DNA from: Aurantiacibacter suaedae
GTDB lineage: Bacteria > Pseudomonadota > Alphaproteobacteria > Sphingomonadales > Sphingomonadaceae
Assembly: GCF_005434915.1 (NCBI RefSeq)
Contig: NZ_SKCG01000002.1
Location: forward strand, 682,948 to 746,947
Reading direction: 5' to 3'
Length of the DNA stretch: 64,000 bases
Part shown: in pieces, positions 40,606-50,386 of the stretch
Position numbering within the stretch: position 1 is the stretch's first letter
Layout of the letters: each line of letters starts with the position of its first letter
Notes under the pieces: model-generated
Told to the model about the DNA's origin: nothing
The model's database searches: none
Seen by the model: only the letters and a program-made list of their open reading frames with translations
Position numbers and translations under genes: made by a program

Positions 40606-42002
40606 CTGCCGTGGGGCAGGCGCAGCTCAGCAACCAGGCCCACGACTTCGCCATTCTCCACCCGGTTCGCCAGCGACAGCGAGCCGCCATGCTGTTCGGC
40701 AATGGCGCGGGCCAGCGTCAGGCCCAGGCCTGCACCGCCGGTAGTGCGGTTGCGCGAGGCCTCACCGCGCGCGAAGGGCTCGAACATGGCGGCGATCTCG
40801 CCTTCGGGAATGCCGGGGCCGTTATCGGCCACGCGGATCGCGGCGTAGCCATCCTCGCGGGCCAGCGAGACTTCAGCCGCGCCGCCATAGCGCAGGGCAT
40901 TGTCAATCAGGTTGCGCAGCGCGCGCCGCAGCCAGGTGGCGCGCAACGGCAGGGCGATGCGCATCGTCTCGCCCAGTTCTACCGGTTCGGCCAGATCCTC
41001 GTATTCCTCCACCACGGAAGAGACGAGCGCGGCAAGGTCGGTCTTCTCAAGCGGGTCCTTCGCGTGGCCGACGCGCGCTAGCGACAGGATATCGTCGAGC
41101 GAATGGGTGATATCCTCGATGGTGCCGGCCATCTTCGCGCGCTCGGCCTCGTCGTCGACGCTTTCTATCCGCACGCGCAGCGCAGCCAGCGGCGTTTTGA
41201 GGTCATGTCCGATGGCGCCCAGCATCACGTCCTTCTCGTCAAGCAGGGCGGCGATGCGCGCTTCCATCTCGTTGTGGGCGGCGATCAGCGCGCGGGTGTC
41301 CTCGGGGCCGGACGGCTCCAGAGGTTCCAGACCTTCGGCGCGTCCGGCAAAGCGGCTCATCCGCTCGGTCAAAGCGGCGAGCGGGCGGGTGATGCGGCGC
41401 AGCAGGAACGCGAGCCCGCCAACCAGCACGATATAGAGCAGCAGCGTCTGAACGATCAGTCCGCCGAGCGCACGCATATTGTGCTCGGGCCGGGGTACGC
41501 GCGCGATCAGCCACTCATTCTCGCCCGTGCGTTTGAGGCCAGCGATCAGCATGTCACCGTCGAGCGACCATCGCCCGTCACGGCCGGATACCGGACCGGC
41601 GCGCCCGCGCATCACGTAGTCGTCATCCGCGACGTCGCGCGAGAGGACAACCAGCCTTTCAATCGCGATGTCCTGGGCGACCAGTACATCGCGCAGCGCG
41701 GCTTCACGCTCCATGTCGTGCAGTTCGCCCTTGCGCAGCGGCGTTTCCAGCGTGCGTTCGATGCGGATCTTGCGGCGGCCCCGGCGCCCGTCGCGGCCAT
41801 TGTTGCCCTCGCGGAATTCGAAGCGGGGGTCGGACACCAGCTGGAACGCGAGCGAGCTGATCAGCGCAGCCTCGCGGCGCTGGTGGTCGGCGCGGTAGAT
41901 CAGCACGGCGGACAGCGTCTGCGCCGCCAGCAGCGCCAGCGCCACCGCGAGGAGCATCTGCCCGAGCAGGCTGCGCGGGAGGAAGCGGTGCATGGCGGGC
42001 AT
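40602..42002 (-). CDS. Sensor histidine kinase
   Basis: 466 residues from ATG 42002, 8 bp after the response regulator stop. Two membrane helices bracket a periplasmic region of about 130 residues that contains an odd basic patch ([12 protein letters not shown]). Then HAMP, the dimerisation H-box with phospho-His at 266 ([14 protein letters not shown]), N-box [13 protein letters not shown]1 [10 protein letters not shown] and G2 [18 protein letters not shown]. It should phosphorylate the adjacent regulator. The operon also holds an EF-hand protein, so divalent cations are a candidate signal. Confidence 0.93.
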   Translation of the reverse strand: MPAMHRFLPRSLLGQMLLAVALALLAAQTLSAVLIYRADHQRREAALISSLAFQLVSDPRFEFREGNNGRDGRRGRRKIRIERTLETPLRKGELHDMEREAALRDVLVAQDIAIERLVVLSRDVADDDYVMRGRAGPVSGRDGRWSLDGDMLIAGLKRTGENEWLIARVPRPEHNMRALGGLIVQTLLLYIVLVGGLAFLLRRITRPLAALTERMSRFAGRAEGLEPLEPSGPEDTRALIAAHNEMEARIAALLDEKDVMLGAIGHDLKTPLAALRVRIESVDDEAERAKMAGTIEDITHSLDDILSLARVGHAKDPLEKTDLAALVSSVVEEYEDLAEPVELGETMRIALPLRATWLRRALRNLIDNALRYGGAAEVSLAREDGYAAIRVADNGPGIPEGEIAAMFEPFARGEASRNRTTGGAGLGLTLARAIAEQHGGSLSLANRVENGEVVGLVAELRLPHGS

Positions 42003-42010
42003 GGAAGCGA

Positions 42011-42751
42011 TCAGCCCTCGACCTTGGCTGGGGCCACGCGCTCGACATCGCAGGCGAGCCGGTAGCCGCCGCCCCAGACAGTCTGGATGAGCTTGGGATC
42101 GCGGCTGTCGGCTTCCATCTTGCGCCTGAGGCGCGAGACTTGATTGTCTACAGCGCGGTCGAACAGGTGCGCCTCGCGGCCCTGCACCATGTCGAGCAGC
42201 CGGTCGCGATCGAGCACCTGGCGCGGATGGTCGAGGAAGGCAGAAAGCAGCCGGAACTCGGCCGAGGAAATCGGCACCACGCTGCCTTCGGGGTCGGTCA
42301 GGCGGCGCTTTAGCGGATCGAGCAGCCATCCATCGAAGGCATACAGCGCCTCGCTGGCTGGCGCTGCCTCGCCGGAGCGGGCGGCCCGGCGCAGCACCGA
42401 GCGGATTCGGGCAACCAGCTCGCGCGGCTCGAACGGCTTTACCACATAGTCGTCCGCCCCGATTTCTAGGCCGACGATGCGGTCGGTCGCCTCGCCGCGC
42501 GCGGTGAGGAAGATCACCGGCAGATCCTTGCTTTCAGTGAGGTGGCGGCACAGCGAAATGCCATCCTCGCCCGGCATCATGATGTCGAGCAGGACAAGGT
42601 CGGGGGTGGTGACCAGCAGAGCTGCGCGTGCCTTGGCCGCGTCGCTCGCCTGCTCCACCAGGAACCCCTGGCGCGACAGATAGTCGGCCAGAGGCTCTCT
42701 CAGGCTGGCTTCGTCATCCACCAGCAAAAGCCGGGTCGGCTGGTCGTTCAT
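42011..42751 (-). CDS. OmpR family response regulator
   Basis: 246 residues. The receiver domain has DDE at 12-14, the phospho-acceptor D56 (LVLLDIMMPGEDG), the TARG switch and VKPFEP. The winged-helix output ends with FDRAVDNQVSRLRRKME and TVWGGGYRLA. Its ATG overlaps the EF-hand gene stop as ATGA and the kinase gene follows 8 bp later, so the three are translationally linked. Confidence 0.95.
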   Translation of the reverse strand: MNDQPTRLLLVDDEASLREPLADYLSRQGFLVEQASDAAKARAALLVTTPDLVLLDIMMPGEDGISLCRHLTESKDLPVIFLTARGEATDRIVGLEIGADDYVVKPFEPRELVARIRSVLRRAARSGEAAPASEALYAFDGWLLDPLKRRLTDPEGSVVPISSAEFRLLSAFLDHPRQVLDRDRLLDMVQGREAHLFDRAVDNQVSRLRRKMEADSRDPKLIQTVWGGGYRLACDVERVAPAKVEG

Positions 42752-43356
42752 CGCGAGGCGGGGCGCTCTGTCGGCATCGGCGAACGGCCCATTCCGCGCC
42801 GGTCGGCCCGGGCTGCGCGGCGTTCCTCTGCCGAGATCGTGCCGTCGCCGTTGCTGTCGGCGGCATCGAAGCGGGCCAGCGCTGCGGCGGTGAACTCGGC
42901 GCGGCTGACTGCGCCACTGCCATCGGTATCGGCGCGTTGAAGCATCCGCCCGCCGAACCCGCCTTCGCCGCGCATCATACGCATCCCTGCACGCTGGCGT
43001 GCGCCGCGTGCCTCTCCGCCGCGCGCGGCCATGCGTTCGGAGCGCTGCTCGCGGCGTTCTGTGCGGGCTTGCTGGCGCTTCTCGCGCTGAGCCGTCACTT
43101 CGGCAAAGCTGAGCTGGCCGTTGCCGTCGGTATCGGCTTCATCGAAGCGCTTGCGCTCGGCAGCCTCGCGGTCGGCTGGCGAGAGCTGGTCATCGGCGTT
43201 GACGTCGAGCCGGTCGAACATGGCAGTGGCGCGCGCTTCGGCCTGGGCGCGGGTTTGCGGGGTGCGTTGTGCCCCACGATCCTGCGCCATGGCTGCGGTT
43301 CCGGCCAGAGCGGCGGCGGTTGCGACAATCGCCAGCGAGATGGGAAAAGTCTTCAT
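42748..43356 (-). CDS. Exported protein with four EF-hand calcium loops
   Basis: 202 residues from ATG 43356. The signal peptide ends near TAAMAQD (about residue 25). Four EF-hand loops start at D51 (DVNADDQLSPAD), D75 (DTDGNGQLSFAE), D143 (DTDGSGAVSRAE) and D167 (DSNGDGTISAEE), with a basic, Arg-rich linker between the second and third. The protein should bind calcium in the periplasm. The gene overlaps the response regulator as ATGA, an unusual partnership that hints at a calcium-sensing input. A large hairpin lies in its leader. Confidence 0.9.
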   Translation of the reverse strand: MKTFPISLAIVATAAALAGTAAMAQDRGAQRTPQTRAQAEARATAMFDRLDVNADDQLSPADREAAERKRFDEADTDGNGQLSFAEVTAQREKRQQARTERREQRSERMAARGGEARGARQRAGMRMMRGEGGFGGRMLQRADTDGSGAVSRAEFTAAALARFDAADSNGDGTISAEERRAARADRRGMGRSPMPTERPASR

Positions 43357-43383
43357 TATACAAGAACTCCCGAAGGTTTGATC

Positions 43384-43440
43384 GGACAACAAGCCACAGC
43401 CGAGATGGGATGGGAGGATGGAGGCTGCGGCTTGTTGTCC
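43384..43440 (-). promoter_or_regulatory. Long hairpin in the leader of the EF-hand operon
   Basis: GGACAACAAGCC and GGCTTGTTGTCC form a perfect 12-bp stem, continued after one A-C mismatch by CAGCC/GGCTG, with a 21-nt purine-rich loop. It ends 27 bp before the EF-hand ATG. No T-run follows in either direction, so it is more like an mRNA control or stability element than a terminator. Confidence 0.6.
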
Positions 43441-43465
43441 TTGTCCTTGACCTAGGCCTTGTATG

Positions 43466-43485
43466 TCGCAGGTTTATGCCTGCGA
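43466..43485. promoter_or_regulatory. Palindrome TCGCAGG-N6-CCTGCGA upstream of the EF-hand operon
   Basis: A perfect 7-bp inverted repeat with a 6-bp AT-rich centre, 110 bp before the EF-hand ATG and between it and the cupin gene end. The symmetry and location suit an operator for a dimeric regulator; the AT-rich centre could also hold the -10. Confidence 0.4.
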
Positions 43486-43567
43486 AGGCCAATTTTGTCG
43501 TCATTTGTCGCGGTGCGAGCTGCCGGTTCATGCAGCGGCCAGCATTTTCGCCCGCTGGTGCGGTCCC

Positions 43568-43975
43568 TCAGCGCGGGCGGTGCTCGGTGCCGATGCCAGC
43601 GGTGATGAACAGCGCGCGCACCGGCTCACGCACGTCGGCTGTGTGCCAGACGCCCGCGGGATTGATCGCATAGTCGCCCGCGTTCAGCTCGGTACGCGCC
43701 ACGGTGCCCTCGGCCAGTTCCTGCACCAACAGCATCCGGCCTTCGAGGCACAGCACCAGTTCGTCGCCGGCCGGGTGCATTTCCCACGCGGTCCAGTCCT
43801 CGGTGAAGGCATGGGCCGCAACCAGCCGCCCCTTCGCACCGTCGGCCTTGCTGCGGCGGGCGTAGTCCTCGTACCACTGCATGGCTTCGGCGCCTTGCGG
43901 GAATTCCGGCTGCACCAGCGCGCTGCTGTGTGCATCGAGATGGACCGGATGCGCTTCGAGACGGTGGGCGGTCAT
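43568..43975 (-). CDS. Cupin-domain protein
   Basis: 135 residues from ATG 43975. The double-stranded beta-helix has the motif WEMHPAGDELVLCLEGRMLLVQE and the second half GDYAINPAGVWHTADV, with histidines fitting a metal site. The acid or substrate is not identifiable. Its start overlaps the aminopeptidase stop as ATGA. A 211-bp gap separates it from the EF-hand operon. Confidence 0.85.
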   Translation of the reverse strand: MTAHRLEAHPVHLDAHSSALVQPEFPQGAEAMQWYEDYARRSKADGAKGRLVAAHAFTEDWTAWEMHPAGDELVLCLEGRMLLVQELAEGTVARTELNAGDYAINPAGVWHTADVREPVRALFITAGIGTEHRPR

Positions 43976-45780
43976 AGCGGCCGGCAGGCGTCGATCAGCC
44001 AATCGCGCGCTTCGCCTTCGAGTTGCGGGGCGATCACTTCCTGCACGCGGGCGTGATAATCGTTCCACCAGCCGATCTCGCGCTCGCTCAGCAAAGCGGG
44101 TTCCACCATGGACCGGTCAAGTGGAGCGAAGGTCAGCGTTTCGAAGCCGAGCCATTCGCCTTCGTCGGCGTCTGCGATTGTGCGCGGGCCGACCAGCACC
44201 AGATTCTCGATCCGGATGCCGTATTCGCCGGCCTTGTAATATCCCGGCTCGTTCGAGAGGATCATCCCCGCGACCAGCTCCTGCTCGCTACCGGCCTGCC
44301 CGCCCTTGGCCTTGGAAATTCGCTGCGGCCCTTCGTGGACCGCCAGGAACGCGCCGACGCCGTGGCCCGTGCCGTGGGCGTAGTCGAGCCCGGCCGACCA
44401 CAGGAACTGCCGCGCGAGGCTGTCGAGCTGGCCGCCGGTGGTGCCAGCGGGGAAGGTCTGGGTATCGAGCGCGATGTGACCCTTGAGCACTCGGGTAAAG
44501 CGCTCGCGCACCTCCTGCGGCGGTTCGCCGGGGCCGATCCACACGGTGCGGGTAATATCGGTGGTGCCATCGGGATATTGGCCGCCCGAATCGACCAGAT
44601 AGACGCTGCCCGGTTCGAGGCGGCGGTTGGTTTCCTCGCTGACCCGGTAGTGGGCGAGCGCTGCGTTTGGCCCGGAGGCCGAGATGGTGTCGAACGAGAG
44701 ATCGCGCAGGTCGCCGCATTCCTTGCGGAAGGCCAGCAGGCGGGCGGCGGCCGAAAGCTCGTCGATCGTACCCCGCGGCCCCTCGACAGTGAGCCAGTGA
44801 AGGAAGCGGGCCACGGCCACCCCGTCACGCGCTTGGGCGGCGCGGTGTCCGGCCTGCTCGGCTTCGTTCTTGATCGCCTTGGGCAAAACGGCAGGATCCT
44901 GCGCCGCCACGACCTCGGCCCCGGCGCTGTCGAGCGCATCGAAGATCGCCGCGACCGAGCGCTGCGGATCGGTGGCGACCTTTTTGCCCGCCAGCTCACC
45001 TAGCGCCTCGGCAAACTCCTCGCGTGGGCGCAGGCGCACTGCATTGCCGAGCGCCGCGCCCACTTCTGGCGGGACCTTGTCGGGGGCGATGAACCAGTCG
45101 GCAGTGCCATCGGCGAACAGCGTCAGGTACGACAGGGCGACCGGCGTATGCTCGACATCGCGCCCACGCACGTTGAGCACCCAGGCGATGGAATCGAGCG
45201 CGCTGATAACAACCGCGTCGTGGCCTTCGCTTTTCAGCCACTCGGCGATCTCCGCGCGCTTGCTGGCGCTTGACCGGCCCGCCAGCTCTTCATCCTGCAC
45301 GAACACCGGCGCCGGTGAGGGCTCGGGCTGGTCGTCCCACACGGCGTCGATCGGGTTGCTTTCCACCGGCACGGCGGTCGCACCCTTTTTCGCCAGCGCT
45401 GCCTCCAGCGCGCGAACGAAGCTGCGCGTGTGCAGCCAGCCATCGTAGCCGACCTTCGCGCCAGCCTCGCTATTGTCGGCTACCCATTTTGCGAGCGAAT
45501 CGGCGGGCACCGACTTGTATTCGTAAAGCTTCGCCTCGACCTGATCGCGCACCTGAATGGTGTAGCGCCCATCGACGAAGATCGCGGCCTTGTCGGCCAA
45601 AACCGCGACGCTGCCGACCGAGCCGCCGAAACCCGTGAGCCACTGCAAGCGCTGGGCATAGGCGCCGACATATTCGGACAGGTATTCGTCGCTGATCGGC
45701 AGGACAAAGCCGTCGAGCCCGCGGTTAGCCAGTTCGCGGCGCAAGGCGGCAAGGCGGTTTTCGTGCAGGGGCATCAGCAT
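43972..45780 (-). CDS. pepP: Xaa-Pro aminopeptidase (M24B)
   Basis: 602 residues from ATG 45780, with GAGAG about 8 nt upstream. It has two creatinase-like N-terminal domains and the M24 pita-bread domain with metal ligands in [36 protein letters not shown] and [18 protein letters not shown]. It removes N-terminal residues before proline. The downstream cupin gene is translationally coupled. It is divergent from cysD across a 262-bp regulatory gap. Confidence 0.93.
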   Translation of the reverse strand: MLMPLHENRLAALRRELANRGLDGFVLPISDEYLSEYVGAYAQRLQWLTGFGGSVGSVAVLADKAAIFVDGRYTIQVRDQVEAKLYEYKSVPADSLAKWVADNSEAGAKVGYDGWLHTRSFVRALEAALAKKGATAVPVESNPIDAVWDDQPEPSPAPVFVQDEELAGRSSASKRAEIAEWLKSEGHDAVVISALDSIAWVLNVRGRDVEHTPVALSYLTLFADGTADWFIAPDKVPPEVGAALGNAVRLRPREEFAEALGELAGKKVATDPQRSVAAIFDALDSAGAEVVAAQDPAVLPKAIKNEAEQAGHRAAQARDGVAVARFLHWLTVEGPRGTIDELSAAARLLAFRKECGDLRDLSFDTISASGPNAALAHYRVSEETNRRLEPGSVYLVDSGGQYPDGTTDITRTVWIGPGEPPQEVRERFTRVLKGHIALDTQTFPAGTTGGQLDSLARQFLWSAGLDYAHGTGHGVGAFLAVHEGPQRISKAKGGQAGSEQELVAGMILSNEPGYYKAGEYGIRIENLVLVGPRTIADADEGEWLGFETLTFAPLDRSMVEPALLSEREIGWWNDYHARVQEVIAPQLEGEARDWLIDACRPL

Positions 45781-45994
45781 GGCGTGTCTCTCGTTGGGCA
45801 AAGTCAGGGTTTGCCGGGGCAAAAGCAAACTAGGTTTGCCTCCCGGCGGCTTTTCTCTAGGCACCCATCTGGGCCTTGTCTGCGGCGAGGGCAAGTTCGC
45901 CTTCCGGCAGAGTGGCCCGAAACGGCGCAAGGGTGACGCATGCATTGCCAGCGATGCGGCAAACCCGGCAGAGACGTTCTATTCGCGCGACTGC

Positions 45995-46010
45995 CAAGGA
46001 AATTCCCTTG
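45995..46010. promoter_or_regulatory. Near-palindrome CAAGGAAATTCCCTTG upstream of cysD
   Basis: Seven of eight base pairs are symmetric about an AATT centre. It lies 33 bp before the cysD ATG and directly left of the second TGCA-rich site. An operator for a sulfur-responsive repressor is plausible; it was not matched to a known factor. Confidence 0.35.
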
Positions 46011-46011
46011 C

Positions 46012-46029
46012 GATTGTGCAGTGCAACAA
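46012..46029. promoter_or_regulatory. TGCA-rich operator-like site (copy 2)
   Basis: GATTGTGCAGTGCAACAA lies 13 bp before the cysD ATG, so a bound protein would clash with initiation. It differs at only two of 18 positions from the phaZ-associated site at 20745-20762. Confidence 0.5.
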
Positions 46030-46042
46030 TACAAGGCCTCGC

Positions 46043-46954
46043 ATGACCAGTCTGACCCATCTCGAACGGCTCGAAGCGGAGAGCATCCATATCATGCGCG
46101 AGGTTGCCGCCGAGGCGGACAAACCTGTGATGCTCTATTCCATCGGCAAGGATTCAGCGGTGATGCTGCATCTTGCCAAGAAGGCCTTCTATCCCTCGCC
46201 TCCGCCGTTCCCCTTGCTCCATGTCGATACGACCTGGAAGTTCAAGGCCATGTACGAGCTGCGCGAGAAAGCGGCGCAAGAGGCCGGGATGGAACTGCTG
46301 GTCTATCAAAACCCTGAAGCGCAGCAGCGCGGGATCAACCCGTTTCAGCACGGCCCGCTCCACACCGACATGTGGAAGACAGAAGGGCTCAAGCAGGCGC
46401 TCGACAAATATGGCTTCGATGTTGCTTTCGGCGGTGCGCGCCGCGACGAGGAGAAGAGCCGCGCGAAAGAGCGTGTGATGAGCTTCCGCACCTCCACCCA
46501 TGGCTGGGACCCGAAGAACCAGCGGCCCGAACTGTGGAACCTCTACAATGCCCGCAAGAAGAAGGGCGAGGGTATCCGCTGCTTCCCGATCTCGAACTGG
46601 ACCGAGCTGGATATCTGGCAGTACATCATGAAGGAGCAGATCGAGATCGTTCCGCTCTACTTTGCGGAAGAGCGGCCCACTTACGAATACGAAGGTGGCC
46701 TGTTCATGGCCGACGATCTCGAACGCCTCGAAGAGGCGATGGGCACATTGCCCGAGATCACGATGCGCTCGATTCGGTTCCGCACGCTCGGCTGTTTCCC
46801 GCTGACCGGCGCGGTGGAGAGCACGGCCAATACGCTGGCCGACGTGGTACAGGAAACGCTGCTAACCACTACCAGCGAACGGCAGGGCCGCGTGATCGAC
46901 AAGGACGGCGGTGACGCCTCGATGGAGAAGAAGAAGCAGGAGGGCTATTTCTGA
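46043..46954 (+). CDS. cysD: Sulfate adenylyltransferase subunit 2
   Basis: 303 residues from ATG 46043 ([14 protein letters not shown]), with AAGG 7 nt upstream. The adenylation loop [13 protein letters not shown] is present, as are [15 protein letters not shown] and [12 protein letters not shown]. With CysN it forms adenylyl sulfate from sulfate and ATP. The stop overlaps the cysNC start as TGATG. Confidence 0.97.
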   Translation: MTSLTHLERLEAESIHIMREVAAEADKPVMLYSIGKDSAVMLHLAKKAFYPSPPPFPLLHVDTTWKFKAMYELREKAAQEAGMELLVYQNPEAQQRGINPFQHGPLHTDMWKTEGLKQALDKYGFDVAFGGARRDEEKSRAKERVMSFRTSTHGWDPKNQRPELWNLYNARKKKGEGIRCFPISNWTELDIWQYIMKEQIEIVPLYFAEERPTYEYEGGLFMADDLERLEEAMGTLPEITMRSIRFRTLGCFPLTGAVESTANTLADVVQETLLTTTSERQGRVIDKDGGDASMEKKKQEGYF

Positions 46955-48864
46955 TGTCGGACGCCATTTACAAGACCGACGCCCTCATTGCCGAGGACAT
47001 CGACGCCTATCTCGAACAGCATCAGCACAAGACCATGCTGCGCTTCATCACCTGCGGCAGCGTGGATGATGGCAAGTCGACGCTGATTGGCCGGCTGCTT
47101 TACGATTCGAAGATGATCTTCGAGGATCAGCTCGACGCGCTGACCAACGATTCAAAGAAAGTGGGCACGCAAGGCGGCGAGATCGACTTCGCGCTGCTGG
47201 TCGATGGCCTCGCTGCCGAGCGCGAGCAGGGCATCACCATCGACGTCGCCTATCGCTTCTTCAACACCGAGAAGCGCAAGTTCATCGTCGCCGATTGCCC
47301 CGGCCACGAACAGTACACCCGCAACATGGTCACCGGCGCATCCACCGCCGACCTGGCCGTGGTGATGATCGACGCGCGCAAGGGCGTGCTCGTGCAGACA
47401 CGGCGTCATTCGTACATCTGCAACCTGATCGGCATCAAGAACATCGTCCTCGCGGTGAACAAGATGGACCTGGTCGATTATTCGCAGGAAGTGTTCGACA
47501 AGATCGTGGCGGACTATGCGAAGTTCGCCGAGGAAATCGGCATCGAAAGCTTCACCGCGATGCCGATCTCGGGCTTCAAGGGCGACAACATCACCGTCGC
47601 CCCCAGCGAGAACACGCCCTGGTACGAAGGCCCGAGCCTGATCGAGCATCTCGAAACGGTCGAAGTGCTGAGCGCGCAGGATGCGGAAAAGCCGTTCCGT
47701 ATGCCGGTGCAATGGGTCAACCGCCCCAATCTCGACTTCCGCGGTTTCTCGGGCCAGATCGCCACCGGCGCGGTGAAGCCGGGCGATGCGGTGCGCGTGC
47801 TGCCCTCGGGCAAGACCAGCCATGTCCGCTCGATCGTGACTTACAACGGCGACGTCGACGAAGCGGTGGCGGGCCAGTCGGTCACGCTGACGCTGACTGA
47901 CGAGATCGACTGTTCGCGCGGCAATGTGATCGCTGTCGCCGACAACCCGCCTGAAGTGGCCGACCAGTTCGAGGCCACCGTGGTGTGGATGGACGACGAG
48001 GCACTGCTGCCGGGCCGTGGTTATTGGCTGAAGCTCGGCTCGCAGACGGTCTCGGCCGCGGTTGCCGAGCCGAAGTACGAGGTCAACGTCAATACGATGG
48101 AGCACCTCGCGGCCAAGACGCTGGCGCTCAATTCGATTGGCGTGGCCGAGGTCACCACCGACAAGCCGCTGGTGTTCGAATCCTATGCCGACAGCCGGCA
48201 GCTCGGCGGCTTCATCCTCATCGACAAGGTAACCAACGCCACCGTCGCCGCCGGGATGCTGCACTTCTCGCTGCGCCGCAGCCAGAACGTTCACTGGCAG
48301 GCGGTCGACATCACCCGCGAGGAGCACGCCAAGCTCAAGAACCAGGCGCCCAAGGTGCTGTGGTTCACCGGTCTTTCCGGCTCGGGCAAGTCGACCATTG
48401 CCAACGAGGTGGAGAAACGCCTCAACCTGATGAACCGACACACGTTCCTGCTCGACGGCGACAACATTCGCCACGGCCTGAACAAGGATCTGGGCTTCAC
48501 CGATGCCGACCGGGTGGAAAATATTCGCCGCGTGGGCGAGGTCGCCAAGTTGATGACCGATGCTGGTTTGATCGTGCTCACCGCCTTTATCTCGCCGTTC
48601 CGTGCCGAGCGGCAGATGGTGCGCGACCTGTTGCCCGAAGGCGAGTTCCTCGAGGTGTTCGTCGATACCCCGCTCGAAGTGGCGGAACAGCGCGACGTGA
48701 AGGGTCTCTATAAGAAGGCGCGGGAAGGCAAGCTGAAGAACTTCACCGGTATCGACAGCCCCTATGAAGCGCCCGAGAACGCCGAGATCCGCGTGAATAC
48801 GGTGGAGATGAGCCCGCAGGAAGCGGCGGCCTACATTATCGACCGGATCATGCCGCTCAAATAG
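46954..48864 (+). CDS. cysNC: Bifunctional sulfate adenylyltransferase subunit 1 / APS kinase (CysNC)
   Basis: 636 residues. CysN: GTPase P-loop GSVDDGKST starting at 35, [16 protein letters not shown] and NKMDL. CysC: kinase P-loop GLSGSGKST starting at 473, then [10 protein letters not shown] and [13 protein letters not shown]. It makes adenylyl sulfate using GTP energy and then PAPS, the donor for sulfate reduction or sulfation. The stop is 3 bp before the exosortase start. Confidence 0.97.
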   Translation: MSDAIYKTDALIAEDIDAYLEQHQHKTMLRFITCGSVDDGKSTLIGRLLYDSKMIFEDQLDALTNDSKKVGTQGGEIDFALLVDGLAAEREQGITIDVAYRFFNTEKRKFIVADCPGHEQYTRNMVTGASTADLAVVMIDARKGVLVQTRRHSYICNLIGIKNIVLAVNKMDLVDYSQEVFDKIVADYAKFAEEIGIESFTAMPISGFKGDNITVAPSENTPWYEGPSLIEHLETVEVLSAQDAEKPFRMPVQWVNRPNLDFRGFSGQIATGAVKPGDAVRVLPSGKTSHVRSIVTYNGDVDEAVAGQSVTLTLTDEIDCSRGNVIAVADNPPEVADQFEATVVWMDDEALLPGRGYWLKLGSQTVSAAVAEPKYEVNVNTMEHLAAKTLALNSIGVAEVTTDKPLVFESYADSRQLGGFILIDKVTNATVAAGMLHFSLRRSQNVHWQAVDITREEHAKLKNQAPKVLWFTGLSGSGKSTIANEVEKRLNLMNRHTFLLDGDNIRHGLNKDLGFTDADRVENIRRVGEVAKLMTDAGLIVLTAFISPFRAERQMVRDLLPEGEFLEVFVDTPLEVAEQRDVKGLYKKAREGKLKNFTGIDSPYEAPENAEIRVNTVEMSPQEAAAYIIDRIMPLK

Positions 48865-48867
48865 GCG

Positions 48868-49734
48868 ATGGAGGCGATCCGCGCCCTGCCTCGCTGGAAC
48901 AATGCCGCTTGGTTCGTGCCTCTGGGCATGGCGGCCTATTGCCTTCCGGCGCTGGTGGCGCTGTCGCAGCGAGACTGGAACACCGAGGCGGGATCGCTCA
49001 CCCCGCTGATCCTGCTGCTTGGGCTGTGGACCACCGCGCAGACGCTCGAGCAGCACGAGGCGCTCATCGCGACGGGGCCTCTTCTCCCGGCGCTGGCCGC
49101 GTTGGTCGTGGTTTCGCTCGGATATGTGTTCGCGAGCGCCATCGGCTTTGTGCTGCTGATGGCTGTCTGCGCCTGGGCGGGCTGCGTGCTGGCGCTTTGG
49201 GTCTGGCGCGGCGGGGCCATCGTTTGGGCCTGCCGCTTCCCGCTGATCTTTCTCGGCCTGGCGGTGCCGCTGCCCTATTCGCTGTCGACCATCATGACCG
49301 AGCGGCTGCGCGCGGAAATGGCTGCCTCAGCGGTGTGGCTGGCGGACGTGCTGGGGCTCGACGTTGCCTATGACCGGACCAGCATCTTCGTAAACCAGTT
49401 CAGGCTCGCGCTGGAAGCGGCCTGCGCGGGGACCAGTTCCACCATCACGCTGGTCGCCTTCGTGCTGCTGTTCACCTACTGGTATCGCGGGCGCGACTGG
49501 CGGCGCACCGTGCTGTGCGTGGCGCTCGCGGTGCCGATTGCCTGGGGCGCGAACATCCTGCGCGTGGTCGTGCTGATCCTTGCGGTCGACAGGTTCGGTG
49601 CGCCGGTGCTCGACACCGTGGTTCACCCGGTTGCGGGGCTGCTCAGCTTCTCGATTGCGCTCGGGCTGTTCCTTGCTGCCGACCGGGCCTTGCGCGAGGG
49701 CCTGCGCCTGATCGACAGAGCGCGCCATGCCTGA
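48868..49734 (+). CDS. xrtV: Exosortase, XrtV-like
   Basis: 288 residues and about eight membrane helices, without a fused EpsI domain. The catalytic set is present: Cys186 in LEAACAGTSS, Arg232 in NILRVVVLI, and His253 in VVHPVAGLLS. Exosortases cleave PEP-CTERM tails of secreted proteins in the inner membrane. The short length, a separate EpsI and the small accessory gene nearby fit the V type of sphingomonads; this sub-type call is from memory. It starts 3 bp after cysNC and overlaps epsI by 8 bp. Confidence 0.92.
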   Translation: MEAIRALPRWNNAAWFVPLGMAAYCLPALVALSQRDWNTEAGSLTPLILLLGLWTTAQTLEQHEALIATGPLLPALAALVVVSLGYVFASAIGFVLLMAVCAWAGCVLALWVWRGGAIVWACRFPLIFLGLAVPLPYSLSTIMTERLRAEMAASAVWLADVLGLDVAYDRTSIFVNQFRLALEAACAGTSSTITLVAFVLLFTYWYRGRDWRRTVLCVALAVPIAWGANILRVVVLILAVDRFGAPVLDTVVHPVAGLLSFSIALGLFLAADRALREGLRLIDRARHA

Positions 49735-50386
49735 CCGGCGTACCGTGATATTGGGCGGATGCCTTGGCCTGTTCGGCGCGGCGGCGGGGGCCGTGAGGCT
49801 CAGGCCCGGCACCGACATCGGGTTCGATCCCACCAGCGTACTGCCGCAACAGGTGGATGGCTGGCGGGCGGTCGCCCCGCAGGAAGTCATCCTCCCTTCG
49901 CCCGATCTGCTCAGCGACCGGGTCTATGACGAATTGGCGATCAAGGCCTTCGTTCACCCCGAGCAGCCGCCGATCACGCTGGTGATGGCCTATGGCGCGC
50001 GGCAGGACTACACCTTCCAGCTTCACCGGCCGGAGATCTGCTACACCGCCTCGGGCTTCGATATCCTCGAGGTGCAGGAGCGCGACCTGCCGATTGCCGC
50101 GCATCCGCTGCCGGGCAATATCATGCTCGCCGAACGGGGTAGCCGCAGAGAAGCGGTGCTCTACTGGGCGCGGATAAGCGATGTCTTCGCGCAGTCTTTG
50201 TGGGGGCAGCGGCTCGCCGTTGCGCGGGGTATCGGGCACTGGCGGGTGGACGAGGGCGTGCTGCTGCGCCTCTCGATGCCTGCTGAGGATCTTGCAAGCT
50301 CGGTCCCCACGCTCGCGGCTTTTGCGCGGCGTATGGTTGAGCTTTCCGGTGCGCGCGGGCGGCAAGTCTTTTTCGGGCAGCCCTAG
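49727..50386 (+). CDS. epsI: Exosortase-associated protein EpsI, V-type
   Basis: 219 residues. The N-terminus is a twin-arginine-like or signal-anchor helix (PDRRTVILGGCLGLFGAAAG), followed by the EpsI domain with ITLVMAYGARQDYTFQLHRPEICYTASGF, the HxPExCY motif of the family, and YWARISDVF. It acts with exosortase in the periplasm, possibly in polymer processing; the exact role is unresolved in the literature. It overlaps the exosortase gene by 8 bp, and its 3' end overlaps the antisense accessory gene by 4 bp. Confidence 0.9.
   Translation: MPDRRTVILGGCLGLFGAAAGAVRLRPGTDIGFDPTSVLPQQVDGWRAVAPQEVILPSPDLLSDRVYDELAIKAFVHPEQPPITLVMAYGARQDYTFQLHRPEICYTASGFDILEVQERDLPIAAHPLPGNIMLAERGSRREAVLYWARISDVFAQSLWGQRLAVARGIGHWRVDEGVLLRLSMPAEDLASSVPTLAAFARRMVELSGARGRQVFFGQP

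Noticed and set aside
47152-49056. 634-codon frame antisense to cysNC
   Set aside because: cysNC is complete and well supported; the antisense frame repeats the codon-bias effect.
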